From Haemophilus parainfluenzae (lineage in GTDB: Bacteria > Pseudomonadota > Gammaproteobacteria > Enterobacterales > Pasteurellaceae), in NCBI RefSeq assembly GCF_003252725.1, contig NZ_QEPO01000004.1, positions 124,001 to 188,000 of the forward strand: a stretch of DNA of 64,000 bases, written 5' to 3'. Below, one piece after another: positions 8,025 to 16,669 of the stretch (position 1 is its first letter; the number at the start of each line of letters is the position of its first letter). The notes beneath the pieces were generated by a model. It did no database searches. It was not told the origin of the DNA and worked only from the letters and a program-made list of their open reading frames with translations. Made by a program: the position numbers and the translations under genes.

Positions 8025-9251
8025 ATGGCAACATCATTACCATGGTATAAAGAAGTCAGTCCTACGCAAAAAAAAGCGTTATTTGCGGCTTGGTTAGGTT
8101 ATGTTTTTGATGGCTTCGATTATATGCTTATCACTTACGTGCTTTTGGATATTCAAAAAGAATTCGCCATGAGCACAACGGAAACATCCACATTATTACT
8201 TGCAGCCTTCGTCGCACGTCCATTAGGTGGGGCGATTTTTGGTAGTTTTGCCGATAAATATGGTCGTCGTTTGGCGATGATTGTTTCCATTATTACGTAT
8301 TCCGTCGGCACATTCTTGTGCGGATTATCCACCAGTTATATTTGGCTTTTCATCTTCCGTATGATTATCGGTATGGGGATGGCGGGCGAATATGCTTGTT
8401 CTTCCTCTTATGCCATTGAAAGCTGGCCACAACATTTACGTACAAAAGCCAGTGCATTCTTAGTGAGTGGCTTCTCCATTGGTAATATTCTTGCTTCTCA
8501 AGTGATTCCTTGGGTATCTCAAACTTATGGTTGGCGTATGGCTTTCTTCATCGGTTTAGCACCAGTTGCTTTAGTGCTCTACGTTCGTCGTCATGCACCA
8601 GAAAGTGAAGAATGGGCACAAGCGAAAGCAGCGGGTAAAGTGAATAAAGTTCCACTTACTGACCTATTCACTAAAAAACAATTACCAATTACTTTAATTA
8701 TTTTCTTAGTTTGCTATTCAATTTTCTCCGTAAACTGGCCGGTAGTAGGTTTACTTCCACTTTATCTCAAAGAAAATGGCTATGCTGAAAATGTGAAATC
8801 ACTGATGTTCTGGGCAGGCTTTGGTATCCTCATCGGTACCTTAATTGCAGGCTTTATCGGGGATAAATTGGGTGAGAAGAAAACCTTTGTATATAGCTTA
8901 TTGTTATCGCTTTTCTTCCTCTTCCCAGTATTCTATTTGCCAGAAAATAATGTATTAGCACTTGGTGCGTTGCTCTTCTTCTTACTTGCAACTAACTTAG
9001 GTATTGCCGGTTTAGTGCCAAAATATATGGCCACTTTCTTCCCAGCTGAAATGCGAAGCACAGGTATTGGTTTCATCTATAACTTCGCTGCGATCGGCGG
9101 TGGGGTGTCTCCTGTAATTGCCGCCGCACTTAGCGAAAGAGTGGGACTTGGTTCAGCCCTTGTGTATGTCACCTTATTCTGGACAATTGTCCTTGTTGCT
9201 CTCGTTGGATTAAGATTGCCAGAACGTATTCAAGCTCGTATGCAACAATAA
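8025..9251 (+). CDS. nanX: MFS transporter, sialate:H+ symporter family, NanX/YjhB-like
   Basis: A 408-residue 12-helix transporter of the SHS branch of the MFS. It resembles E. coli YjhB/NanX as I recall it: both open with MAT..WYK.V and share AWLGYVFDGFD, the loop motif ADKYGRR (76-82), ARP.GG and ESWP. NanX imports 2,7-anhydro-Neu5Ac. H. influenzae takes up Neu5Ac itself with the unrelated TRAP system SiaPQM, so an SHS transporter here suggests a different ligand. The start has GGGAGG a few bases upstream. It is divergent from the GntR/oxidoreductase operon. NanT-type transport of Neu5Ac is the main alternative. Confidence 0.78.
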   Translation: MATSLPWYKEVSPTQKKALFAAWLGYVFDGFDYMLITYVLLDIQKEFAMSTTETSTLLLAAFVARPLGGAIFGSFADKYGRRLAMIVSIITYSVGTFLCGLSTSYIWLFIFRMIIGMGMAGEYACSSSYAIESWPQHLRTKASAFLVSGFSIGNILASQVIPWVSQTYGWRMAFFIGLAPVALVLYVRRHAPESEEWAQAKAAGKVNKVPLTDLFTKKQLPITLIIFLVCYSIFSVNWPVVGLLPLYLKENGYAENVKSLMFWAGFGILIGTLIAGFIGDKLGEKKTFVYSLLLSLFFLFPVFYLPENNVLALGALLFFLLATNLGIAGLVPKYMATFFPAEMRSTGIGFIYNFAAIGGGVSPVIAAALSERVGLGSALVYVTLFWTIVLVALVGLRLPERIQARMQQ

Positions 9252-9269
9252 AAAACGAAAGCAAAACAG

Positions 9270-9294
9270 ACCGCACTTTTAGGTGCGGTTTGTT
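9270..9294 (+). terminator. Terminator after the nanX-like gene
   Basis: ACCGCAC and GTGCGGT form a 7-bp stem with a TTTTAG loop, followed by TTGTTGTTT. The left arm and part of the loop make an uptake sequence. Confidence 0.75.
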
Positions 9295-9310
9295 GTTTAT
9301 ACAAAAATAG

Positions 9311-9326
9311 TTTGAAGCGCATCACA
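9311..9326. promoter_or_regulatory. Candidate CRP site before the DASS transporter gene
   Basis: TTTGAAGCGCATCACA matches the CRP pattern at 9 of 10 positions. A TAATAAT stretch at 9371-9377 would put the site near -61 of a possible start point. The assignment is weak but it agrees with similar sites upstream of neighbouring transport genes. Confidence 0.35.
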
Positions 9327-9406
9327 AATTTGTTAAAAATATGTTTCAATTTTCTCTGTTAAATGCTAATTAATAATCTCCCCTATCGTTTTATAGGAGA
9401 TTGTAT

Positions 9407-10792
9407 ATGCAAACTCAACAAACCTTTCTCTCTAAATATAAAAGTCTCATTATTCTTGCCTTAGACTTTGTCTTCATGTTGGTGTTAATCAAAATACTGC
9501 CGTTTTCTGCTCAAGAGAATCGCGGGTTAGCCTTGCTGATTTTTATTGGTATTTTATGGTTAACGGAAGCCTTTAATATTACCGTGACATCCCTTATGGT
9601 GCCTGTCGTGGCCATAGGATTAGGCTTGATTAATACACAAAAAGCGCTCGCACCATTCTCTACCCCAATTATTTATATGTTCTTTGGGGGATTTGTGGTG
9701 GCTGCGGTGTTGCAAATTCAGAATCTAGATAAGATTATTGCGAATTACATTATTCGTTTGGCCAAAGGAAACTTAAAACTTTCTATTACCTACCTCTTCA
9801 CCGTAACTACATTCCTTTCTATGTGGATTAACAACACCGCTGTGGCGGCGATGATGTTACCGCTCACGATGGGGATGTTAAAAGGTATCAATGCAGAGAA
9901 AAATCATCGGTTGTACGCCTTCGTATTGTTAGGCATGGCATTTAGCGCCAGTATCGGTGGTATTGGTACATTAGTGGGAAGTGCACCGAATGCCATTTTG
10001 GCGTCTCAAATTCAAGTGACCTTCACGGAATGGTTAGGTTACGGTTTCCCGGTGATGGTACTTCTTGTGCCTTCAATGATTTTTTCTTTATGGGTGATTT
10101 TACGTCCAGACTTTTCTGTAGATTTTAATCCGTCACTTGAGAAAGTCAGCTTTAATCGAAAAAATATTATTACCTTACTGATCTTTATCGGTATGGCGAT
10201 TATGTTGCTTTTCAGCTCTCTCTTAAACCCATGGATTACGGCTTTCCTTGAATTGCCGAAAAAAATCGAAAACTTTGATACCGTGATTGCGCTATGCGTT
10301 GTGATCTTTATTTGTGTTTCAGGTGTTGCGAGTTGGAAAGAAATTCAAGAGCGTGTTGAATGGGGCGTGCTCGTTTTATTCGGTGGTGGTTTAACACTCA
10401 GTATCGTGATGAAAGATTCTGGTGCCAGTAAGATTATGGCGGATAGTATCGTTCAGTTTGTGCAAACCAAACCACTTTGGGTACTTTGCTTTGTGATGAC
10501 GGCATTTATTATTTTCCTAACAGAATTTACATCGAATACCGCCAGTGCGGCGTTGATTATGCCAATTGTGATTTCAGTGGCACAATCTATGAATTTACCG
10601 CCTATCGCTTTAGCCGCAATTATCGCTTGTGGGGCAAGTTGTGCATTTATGTTGCCAATCGCTACACCGCCAAATGCTATTGTGTTTGCAACAGGCAATG
10701 TGAAACAACTTGATATGGCCAAAGTCGGTTTGATTTTAAACCTATTCTGTATCGCCATCATCGGCAGTATGACTTATTTTGTTTGGTTGTAA
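9407..10792 (+). CDS. DASS/SLC13-family sodium:carboxylate symporter
   Basis: A 461-residue inner-membrane transporter of the divalent anion:sodium symporter family, which includes VcINDY. The two signature hairpin motifs, INNT (141-144) and SNT (376-378), bind sodium and the carboxylate, and ATPPNA lies near the C-terminus. Typical substrates are succinate, malate, fumarate or citrate. The ATG at 9407 is six bases after AGGAGA; an upstream TTG is too close to that site. It follows the nanX-like gene but a terminator separates them, so it probably has its own promoter. The exact substrate is unknown. Confidence 0.85.
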   Translation: MQTQQTFLSKYKSLIILALDFVFMLVLIKILPFSAQENRGLALLIFIGILWLTEAFNITVTSLMVPVVAIGLGLINTQKALAPFSTPIIYMFFGGFVVAAVLQIQNLDKIIANYIIRLAKGNLKLSITYLFTVTTFLSMWINNTAVAAMMLPLTMGMLKGINAEKNHRLYAFVLLGMAFSASIGGIGTLVGSAPNAILASQIQVTFTEWLGYGFPVMVLLVPSMIFSLWVILRPDFSVDFNPSLEKVSFNRKNIITLLIFIGMAIMLLFSSLLNPWITAFLELPKKIENFDTVIALCVVIFICVSGVASWKEIQERVEWGVLVLFGGGLTLSIVMKDSGASKIMADSIVQFVQTKPLWVLCFVMTAFIIFLTEFTSNTASAALIMPIVISVAQSMNLPPIALAAIIACGASCAFMLPIATPPNAIVFATGNVKQLDMAKVGLILNLFCIAIIGSMTYFVWL

Positions 10793-10841
10793 ATCTGGTT
10801 AAAACTGACTGCACTTTATTAGCCTATAAGCCTATAAAAGT

Positions 10842-10870
10842 AAACCGCACGTTAAAGTGCGGTTTGTTGT
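10842..10870. terminator. Bidirectional terminator between the DASS gene and the ABC operon
   Basis: AAACCGCAC and GTGCGGTTT form a 9-bp perfect stem with a GTTAAA loop; the right arm holds a full uptake sequence. It serves two convergent genes. Confidence 0.85.
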
Positions 10871-11962
10871 TTATCTCGAAATAACCTCTTTTGTGAAGGC
10901 TTCCATTTCGGCTTTACGCCATGGTGTTGAGAAGAAAATAGTATCTTTCAAACCAGATTCACTATTTAGTGGACGAACACCGAATTCTTGGTTTAATTTC
11001 TGTTGTACTTCAGGTGAGGTAATCCAATGCACGAAAACAAGTGATGCGGCTGGGTTAGGCGCATTTTTTGCTACGGTTACAACATTACCACCGCCAGGCA
11101 TCCCAAATTTTGGTACATAGAATTTTAAACGCTCAGTAATTGCACCTTGTTTTTGCAAGCTGAACAAGTGATCTTGCCATGCAGAGACAATCACTAACTC
11201 ACCATCGTTTAAACGGGTTAGACTATCAGCATTCGAAGCTGTACGGATTAGCGCATCTTTTTTACTGCTGAACCAATCCCAGGTTTTCTTCCAATTAGCA
11301 ATCTGTGCTTCATCAATTTTATCGGTACGGTAATCATAATCACCATTAATATATACTAAAGCTCGCTGAATGAAGGCATTACCGGAGCTGCCACCGTTTG
11401 GATCAGAATAGCCGAATTTTTTTGGATTTTTATCAATATAACTTTCCATATCAGCCCAAGATTGTGGCAGTTCCTCTTCTTTGATTCGCATAGGATCATA
11501 AGCTAGACCGGTTTGGTTACCCCAGTAACCTACAGCCATATCGCCTAATTCAACACCTTGTAAGTGGTGATTTAATTTATCGAAATTTGGTAAGTTATTG
11601 AGTTTTAAAAGAATGTCATTTTTCGCTACGTTGCCTAAACGGTCAGCATTTAACACAACCACATCCATTTTGCCGGTTTCTAGATTTTTTTCAGCAATCA
11701 GTTTATTGATATTACCGTCCAAGGTGCCTTCAGGTACTTTGACTTTAATACCGTATTGATTTTCAAATTCTTTGACAAAATTACGGAATTGCGGCTGCAA
11801 ATACCAAACGCTAACTGTCAATTTTCCTTCTTTTTTAGCGAGTTCTTCGATTTCGCTCCAAGATTTACCACTTAAGTCAGTGGAAGCCGAGGAAAAAGTA
11901 CTGACAGCCAAGGCGGCAGCGGTAAGACCAATGGATAGAAGTTTACGGATATTTTTTTGCAT
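10871..11962 (-). CDS. Periplasmic substrate-binding protein of an ABC importer, ligand unknown
   Basis: A 363-residue secreted protein with a Sec signal peptide (cleavage near FSSAS-T, about residue 27) and no lipobox. It belongs to the class D-type cluster that includes polyamine, thiamine, iron and phosphonate binding proteins; TVSVWYLQPQF and GYWGNQTGLAYDP are recognisable stretches. I do not see a diagnostic ligand motif. It is the last gene of a four-gene operon coding an ATPase, two permeases and this protein, with AAGGAG before the ATG. Candidates are a polyamine, an organophosphonate, thiamine or a sugar derivative. Confidence 0.75.
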   Translation of the reverse strand: MQKNIRKLLSIGLTAAALAVSTFSSASTDLSGKSWSEIEELAKKEGKLTVSVWYLQPQFRNFVKEFENQYGIKVKVPEGTLDGNINKLIAEKNLETGKMDVVVLNADRLGNVAKNDILLKLNNLPNFDKLNHHLQGVELGDMAVGYWGNQTGLAYDPMRIKEEELPQSWADMESYIDKNPKKFGYSDPNGGSSGNAFIQRALVYINGDYDYRTDKIDEAQIANWKKTWDWFSSKKDALIRTASNADSLTRLNDGELVIVSAWQDHLFSLQKQGAITERLKFYVPKFGMPGGGNVVTVAKNAPNPAASLVFVHWITSPEVQQKLNQEFGVRPLNSESGLKDTIFFSTPWRKAEMEAFTKEVISR

Positions 11963-11981
11963 AAGATGCTCCTTGTGAAAA

Positions 11982-12833
11982 TTATGCTTTTCCTGTGGAT
12001 TGAGAGAGATAATTCCCTTTCAACAATTTTTCGATAATCATCATCAAAATAATGTTTGGTACCAACAAAATAATCGATACAACGGCCGCATTCGGACGAA
12101 TAAAAGAATAACCGAGGAAAGAATATAAAATGGTTGGCACGGTAATAAAGTCTGGTGAGCCGATAACGAAAGCGATAGCAAACTCTTCAATACTTTTCAC
12201 TAAACAGAAAATAATTGATGCTAAAAAACTGGGTTTTAACATCGGCATATATACGTCTTTGAAAACGGTAAATTTAGATGCACCTAAGTCACGGCTAGCA
12301 TCAATAAGGTCTTGCGGTACAGAAGAAAAGCCCGCGGATAAAATCCGAATAGCATAAGGTAACGTGAGTACAACATGCCCAATAACAATGCCGATGAATG
12401 GATTATTAATATTTAAATCCAATAACATACGGCTAAAGAATAGGGCAATAATCATGCCTGGAATAACCAATGGAATCAGTGTTAATAATTCTGCTAATTT
12501 TTTACCTCTAAAGTCCATACGTCCAAATGCATAAGCTGTTGGGAGAGAGAGTAAAATAGTGATCAGAGAAACCGTAGGCGCAATGGTATAGCTATTAAAC
12601 ATTGCTTCAGGTAAAGAGGTGGTTTCCCAGACGATTTTCCAACGCTCAAAAGATAATGATTGAGGGAAAATATCTGGATAACTCCACGGTTTAGCGGGAT
12701 CTACCAATGACCATAAACCTGCCATTAAAAAGGGTAGGAACAACCAAATAAAATTAGCAAGAATAAAGAACGTTAAGGAAATACGTGCGATTAATCGACC
12801 ATTTTTCGTTGTGATTTGTGCGGAACTATTCAT
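11982..12833 (-). CDS. ABC importer permease subunit (PotC-like position)
   Basis: A 283-residue inner-membrane protein with about six helices and the BPD permease coupling motif (SRDLGASKFTVFKDVYMPMLKP). It pairs with the permease encoded just upstream to form the channel. Its ATG overlaps the stop codon of that gene by four bases, showing translational coupling. The substrate is the unknown ligand of the downstream binding protein. Confidence 0.85.
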   Translation of the reverse strand: MNSSAQITTKNGRLIARISLTFFILANFIWLFLPFLMAGLWSLVDPAKPWSYPDIFPQSLSFERWKIVWETTSLPEAMFNSYTIAPTVSLITILLSLPTAYAFGRMDFRGKKLAELLTLIPLVIPGMIIALFFSRMLLDLNINNPFIGIVIGHVVLTLPYAIRILSAGFSSVPQDLIDASRDLGASKFTVFKDVYMPMLKPSFLASIIFCLVKSIEEFAIAFVIGSPDFITVPTILYSFLGYSFIRPNAAVVSIILLVPNIILMMIIEKLLKGNYLSQSTGKA

Positions 12834-13699
12834 TTGACTTCTCCACGTTTGACGGCTAATGGTTTAATCAATAATGACACTAGGATGGTGAAGAAGGCAG
12901 AGGTCAACATAATCGTTAATGCCATGACCGCACTTTGATTCCATTCTTCAAATTCATAGGCAGACATTTGCATTAAACGCGCTAAAGAATAGGTACTGCG
13001 AGGACCGGCAATGCTATAAAAGGCGAAATCACCGAGTGCGCCGATAAATATTAAAATAAAGGAAACTTGTACCGCACCTAAGGTTAGAGGGAAGATCACA
13101 TAACGAAAACGTTGCCAAGGATTCGAACCTAAATTTGCAGCGGCATCTAATAAATCGGTTTTCAACGAATTAACCGCGCCACCAATAAGAATTAAAGCAA
13201 AAGGAATGTTTTTCCACATTTGTAAAATTACTACCCCCCAGCCAAATTCGTCATTTTGTAGGGTTTTCGGTTCGTCCCAAATGCCTAAATAAACGAATAC
13301 TTCGTTAAGAATGCCGTGGTAAGAAATCATATTGACGAACAAGAAGGCTGCAACCAATCCCGGTACCAACATAGGTGCCCGCAAGATGGTGATGATCGTT
13401 ACCTTAGCTGGTAATTTTTTACGTAACCACATGGCAATGGGATAAGCCACGATGATGGATAAAATCGCTCCTAATAAAGACACTTTTACGGAATAAATAT
13501 ACGAATTTTGGAATACAGGGCTATTTAATACGGCTTGCCAATACTCCAAACTAAATTGGCTTTCTTCCCCACCCATACTGTATAAACCAAGGCTTTGAGA
13601 GACGACAATGTAGAATGTGGACCCCATTAAAAATAGGATTGTACCTAAACCGCTGCATAGCAATAACCATGCTTTTACATCATTTTTGAGACTTTTCAT
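12830..13699 (-). CDS. ABC importer permease subunit (PotB-like position)
   Basis: A 289-residue inner-membrane protein with a first helix near residues 10-33 and the coupling loop LLDAAANLGSNPWQRFRYV with a downstream FPLTLGA segment. It resembles the PotB/FbpB-type permeases of polyamine and iron importers. The start overlaps the stop of the ATPase gene by four bases. Confidence 0.85.
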   Translation of the reverse strand: MKSLKNDVKAWLLLCSGLGTILFLMGSTFYIVVSQSLGLYSMGGEESQFSLEYWQAVLNSPVFQNSYIYSVKVSLLGAILSIIVAYPIAMWLRKKLPAKVTIITILRAPMLVPGLVAAFLFVNMISYHGILNEVFVYLGIWDEPKTLQNDEFGWGVVILQMWKNIPFALILIGGAVNSLKTDLLDAAANLGSNPWQRFRYVIFPLTLGAVQVSFILIFIGALGDFAFYSIAGPRSTYSLARLMQMSAYEFEEWNQSAVMALTIMLTSAFFTILVSLLIKPLAVKRGEVK

Positions 13700-14766
13700 T
13701 TTACGGACTCCAAGAATTTAATCGCATGGCGGGGAACCGTAAAGGTGAGTTTATCGCTCAAATTCGGACATTTTGTTAGTTGCAGGCGTAATTTTTTCTC
13801 TTCATCATTACGTTTAATGACTCCTTGCACTTCCGTGATATTGCCCATAAAAGCGGTGTTGATGATATCTACTGTAATTTGGTTTTCAGCTTCCGTTTGT
13901 GCGTTTGGTAACAATTCAATGTCTTCCGGTCGAAAGCAAATATAAATTCGTTCTGATTCCGGTTTTTTCTCTGAAAATACGGTGAAATCGCCAAAAATAG
14001 AACTAACAGCATAAAGGTTATCACCGATATTTTTTACATTGGCTTCTGTGATATTGGCAATGCCAATAAAATCCGCCACAAAGCGGTTTTTAGGATGATG
14101 ATAAATATCTTGAGGAGAGCCAATTTGCTCAATAGAGCCTTTATTTAACACGATGATTTTATCTGACATAGTTAGGGCTTCAGCCTGATCGTGAGTCACA
14201 TAAATACTCGTCAAATTATATTGTTTTGAGAGTTGCTTAATTTCAAAACGTACACTTTCGCGTAATTTGGCATCTAAGTTGGAAAGCGGTTCATCAAATA
14301 AAATTACATCTGGACGAGTGACCATGGCTCTGGCTAATGCGACACGTTGCTGTTGACCTCCAGAAAGCTCATTGGGTAATTTCAATTTATGAAATTCTAA
14401 ATCCATTTGTTTCAATGCGAGATTTAAACGCTGTTTTTGTTCTTCAATATCAATTTTACGTTGCTTTAAACCATAGCAAATATTGTGAGAAACGTTGAGG
14501 TGAGGGAAAAGGGCATAGGATTGGAAACACATGGCTGTATTGCGTTTTTCTGGAGGAACATTGTTAACATTTTTTCCTCCGATAAGGATTTCACCTTCAT
14601 CAGCCACATGAAATCCAGCGATTAATTTTAATAAGGAGGTTTTACCACAGCCGCTTGGTCCTAATAAGGTGACAAACTCGCCTTCTTCAGCGGTAAAAGT
14701 AATATTATTTGCTGCGTAAAAGTCACCAAATTTTTTTGTAATATTTTTTATTTCTAACTTTGCCAT
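13696..14766 (-). CDS. ABC importer ATP-binding protein (PotA/FbpC-like)
   Basis: A 356-residue ATPase with Walker A GPSGCGKTS, the signature LSGGQQQRVALARA, Walker B VILFDEPLSNLD, the switch histidine in VTHDQAEA, and a C-terminal regulatory TOBE-like region. This is the layout of polyamine, maltose and iron ATPases. I start at the ATG at 14766, seven bases after AGAGGA; an in-frame ATG 42 bases earlier adds an unconserved tail. It heads the operon, with a candidate CRP site about 95 bases upstream. Confidence 0.87.
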   Translation of the reverse strand: MAKLEIKNITKKFGDFYAANNITFTAEEGEFVTLLGPSGCGKTSLLKLIAGFHVADEGEILIGGKNVNNVPPEKRNTAMCFQSYALFPHLNVSHNICYGLKQRKIDIEEQKQRLNLALKQMDLEFHKLKLPNELSGGQQQRVALARAMVTRPDVILFDEPLSNLDAKLRESVRFEIKQLSKQYNLTSIYVTHDQAEALTMSDKIIVLNKGSIEQIGSPQDIYHHPKNRFVADFIGIANITEANVKNIGDNLYAVSSIFGDFTVFSEKKPESERIYICFRPEDIELLPNAQTEAENQITVDIINTAFMGNITEVQGVIKRNDEEKKLRLQLTKCPNLSDKLTFTVPRHAIKFLESVK

Positions 14767-14858
14767 TTTTACATCCTCTATTTGGCTTACAACTATAGAG
14801 GTAACCATAAAAACACTTAGTTATTTTTTCAATAAAATAAAAATATTTTTCATGAATT

Positions 14859-14874
14859 TGTGATGAAGATCACG
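14859..14874. promoter_or_regulatory. Candidate CRP site before the ABC importer operon
   Basis: TGTGATGAAGATCACG matches TGTGA-N6-TCACA at 9 of 10 positions. It lies between the divergently placed ATPase gene start and the 3' end of slyX, in an A/T-rich stretch, so it most likely acts on the ABC operon. Confidence 0.55.
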
Positions 14875-14905
14875 CATTTAGCTAAAAATATGGTTTTATT
14901 ACATT

Positions 14906-15127
14906 TTAATAATGCGGAGGCGGTGTTTCTTCTGCTTGGCTGGCAATATTAGAAGGTTGCATATCTTTTAATTTGCCGGCGAGATAGCGGAGTTGAAGTT
15001 GAATTTTATCCATATCAAACTGTTGTTGAACTAATGCTTGGTTGAGTTCGTCTAAAAGTTGTTCTTGAAAAGCAATTTTCATTTCAAGTTCGGCGATGCG
15101 ATCTTCTAAAATTTGTTGATTTTGCAT
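14906..15127 (-). CDS. slyX: SlyX family protein
   Basis: A 73-residue protein that is almost entirely a coiled coil (heptads from about residue 5 to 50: [18 protein letters not shown]) and ends in the family-typical PPPHY. Its function is unknown. As in other gammaproteobacteria it lies back-to-back with an FKBP-type isomerase gene. Confidence 0.9.
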   Translation of the reverse strand: MQNQQILEDRIAELEMKIAFQEQLLDELNQALVQQQFDMDKIQLQLRYLAGKLKDMQPSNIASQAEETPPPHY

Positions 15128-15221
15128 AAAATTTCTCTAATTTTTAAAAAAATGTTGTGAATTTAGTCAATCCGATTTAACCTATTCGCTATTCCGTTTC
15201 TATTATAAAGGATCAAGCAAA

Positions 15222-15944
15222 ATGTTGAAAATTCAAAAGCTTTCTCTTGCTGCACTTATGGTAAGTGCGGTCGTTTCAGGTTCTGTTTTTGCAGAAGATA
15301 AAGCAGCGCCAAGCGCAAGCGATGCGTCTTATGCTGTAGGTGCATTAATGGGTAACCAAGTAAAAGATTTAGTGGATGCTCAAAAAGAAGTGATTCAATA
15401 CGACAATGCGCGTATTTTAGATGGCTTAAAAGATGCATTAGAAGGTAAAGTTGATGTTCGTAAAGACGAAAAAATTCAACAAACCTTAGATGGTATTCAA
15501 GAGCAATTAGTGTCTGCAGCGAAAGCAAAAGTAGAACAACAAGCGAAAGCCGCAAAAGAAGAAGGCGATAAATACCGCGCTGAATTTGCGAAAAAAGATG
15601 GCGTAAAAAGCACTAAAGATGGCTTACTTTACAAAATTACCGAAGCAGGTAAAGGTGATGCAATTAAAGCAACAGATACTGTGAAAGTACATTACACCGG
15701 TAAATTACCAGATGGTAAAGTATTTGATAGCTCTGTTGAACGTGGTCAACCGGTTGAATTTAAATTAAACCAAGTGATCAAAGGTTGGACTGAAGGTCTT
15801 CAGTTAGTGAAGAAAGGCGGTAAAATTGAATTAGTGATTCCACCTGAATTAGCTTATGGCAAACAAGGTGCAGGCGATTCAATTCCACCTGATGCAACAC
15901 TTTACTTCGAAGTTGAAGTATTAGACGTTAATCCTAAAAAATAA
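15222..15944 (+). CDS. fkpA: FKBP-type peptidyl-prolyl isomerase, periplasmic
   Basis: A periplasmic prolyl isomerase and chaperone of 240 residues. It has a signal peptide ending near VFA-ED (about residue 24), an N-terminal helical dimerisation domain (about 28-120) and a C-terminal FKBP fold (about 130-238). The active-site pattern is VHYTGKLPDGKVFDSS ... VIKGW ... LAYGKQGAG ... YFEVEVLDV. An uptake sequence is embedded in the signal peptide codons (VSAVV). It is followed by a terminator and then yheO, the same order as in H. influenzae. Confidence 0.92.
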   Translation: MLKIQKLSLAALMVSAVVSGSVFAEDKAAPSASDASYAVGALMGNQVKDLVDAQKEVIQYDNARILDGLKDALEGKVDVRKDEKIQQTLDGIQEQLVSAAKAKVEQQAKAAKEEGDKYRAEFAKKDGVKSTKDGLLYKITEAGKGDAIKATDTVKVHYTGKLPDGKVFDSSVERGQPVEFKLNQVIKGWTEGLQLVKKGGKIELVIPPELAYGKQGAGDSIPPDATLYFEVEVLDVNPKK

Positions 15945-15955
15945 TCCTTAATTCA

Positions 15956-15986
15956 ACCGCACTTTGTCCAAAGTGCGGTCATTTTC
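15956..15986 (+). terminator. Terminator after fkpA, inverted uptake-sequence pair
   Basis: ACCGCACTTTG and CAAAGTGCGGT form an 11-bp perfect stem with a 2-base centre (TC), so a few inner pairs must open, followed by CATTTT. Confidence 0.75.
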
Positions 15987-16003
15987 CCTACCAGATTTAG
16001 AAA

Positions 16004-16669
16004 ATGATACTAACCGATAGACAACCTTTCACCGATGAAGATCGTGCTATTCTGATTTCCTATAAAGCGGTAGTTGATGGCGTGAGCGCGTTGATTGGCA
16101 AGCATTGTGAAATCGTATTACACTCTTTGGAAGACATTGAGCATTCTGCGATTTGTATTGCCAACGGACATAATACCAATCGCCAAGTGGGTTCACCGAT
16201 TACGGATTTAGCCCTGAAATCCTTGCGTAATATGCAAAGCGAGAGTGTGTCTAAGCCTTATTTCACGCGAGCGAAAGGTAATGTGTTGATGAAGTCTGTG
16301 ACCATCGCTATTCGAAATGGCAAACAACGCATTATTGGTTTACTTTGTATCAATATCAATTTGGATGTGCCGGTTTCTCAATTTATGCAGGCCTTTATGC
16401 CAACGCAGGAACAAAATGAAACCTCTTCCGTCAATTTTGCAAGTTCAGTGGAAGAATTGGTGACACAAACGGTAGAAAAAACCATTGAAGAAGTGAATGC
16501 AGATCGCTCGGTTTCGAATAATAATAAGAACCGTCAGATTGTGATTTCACTTTACGAAAAAGGCATTTTTGATATTAAAGATGCGATCAATTTAGTGGCT
16601 GATCGCCTCGCGATTTCTCGCCACACCGTGTATTTGTATATTCGTCAAATCAAACAAGAGCAAGAGTAA
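16004..16669 (+). CDS. yheO: YheO-like DNA-binding protein (PAS-like plus HTH)
   Basis: A 221-residue predicted transcription factor. The N-terminal YheO/PAS-like domain (about 15-125; HCEIVLHSLEDIEHS and ITDLALKSL) probably senses a small molecule. The C-terminal helix-turn-helix (about 175-216; IKDAINLVADRLAISRHTVY) should bind DNA. Relatives include DauR, which regulates D-arginine use. Its stop codon overlaps the tusD start by one base (TAATG), as in the conserved yheO-tusDCB cluster. Its regulon is unknown. Confidence 0.85.
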   Translation: MILTDRQPFTDEDRAILISYKAVVDGVSALIGKHCEIVLHSLEDIEHSAICIANGHNTNRQVGSPITDLALKSLRNMQSESVSKPYFTRAKGNVLMKSVTIAIRNGKQRIIGLLCININLDVPVSQFMQAFMPTQEQNETSSVNFASSVEELVTQTVEKTIEEVNADRSVSNNNKNRQIVISLYEKGIFDIKDAINLVADRLAISRHTVYLYIRQIKQEQE

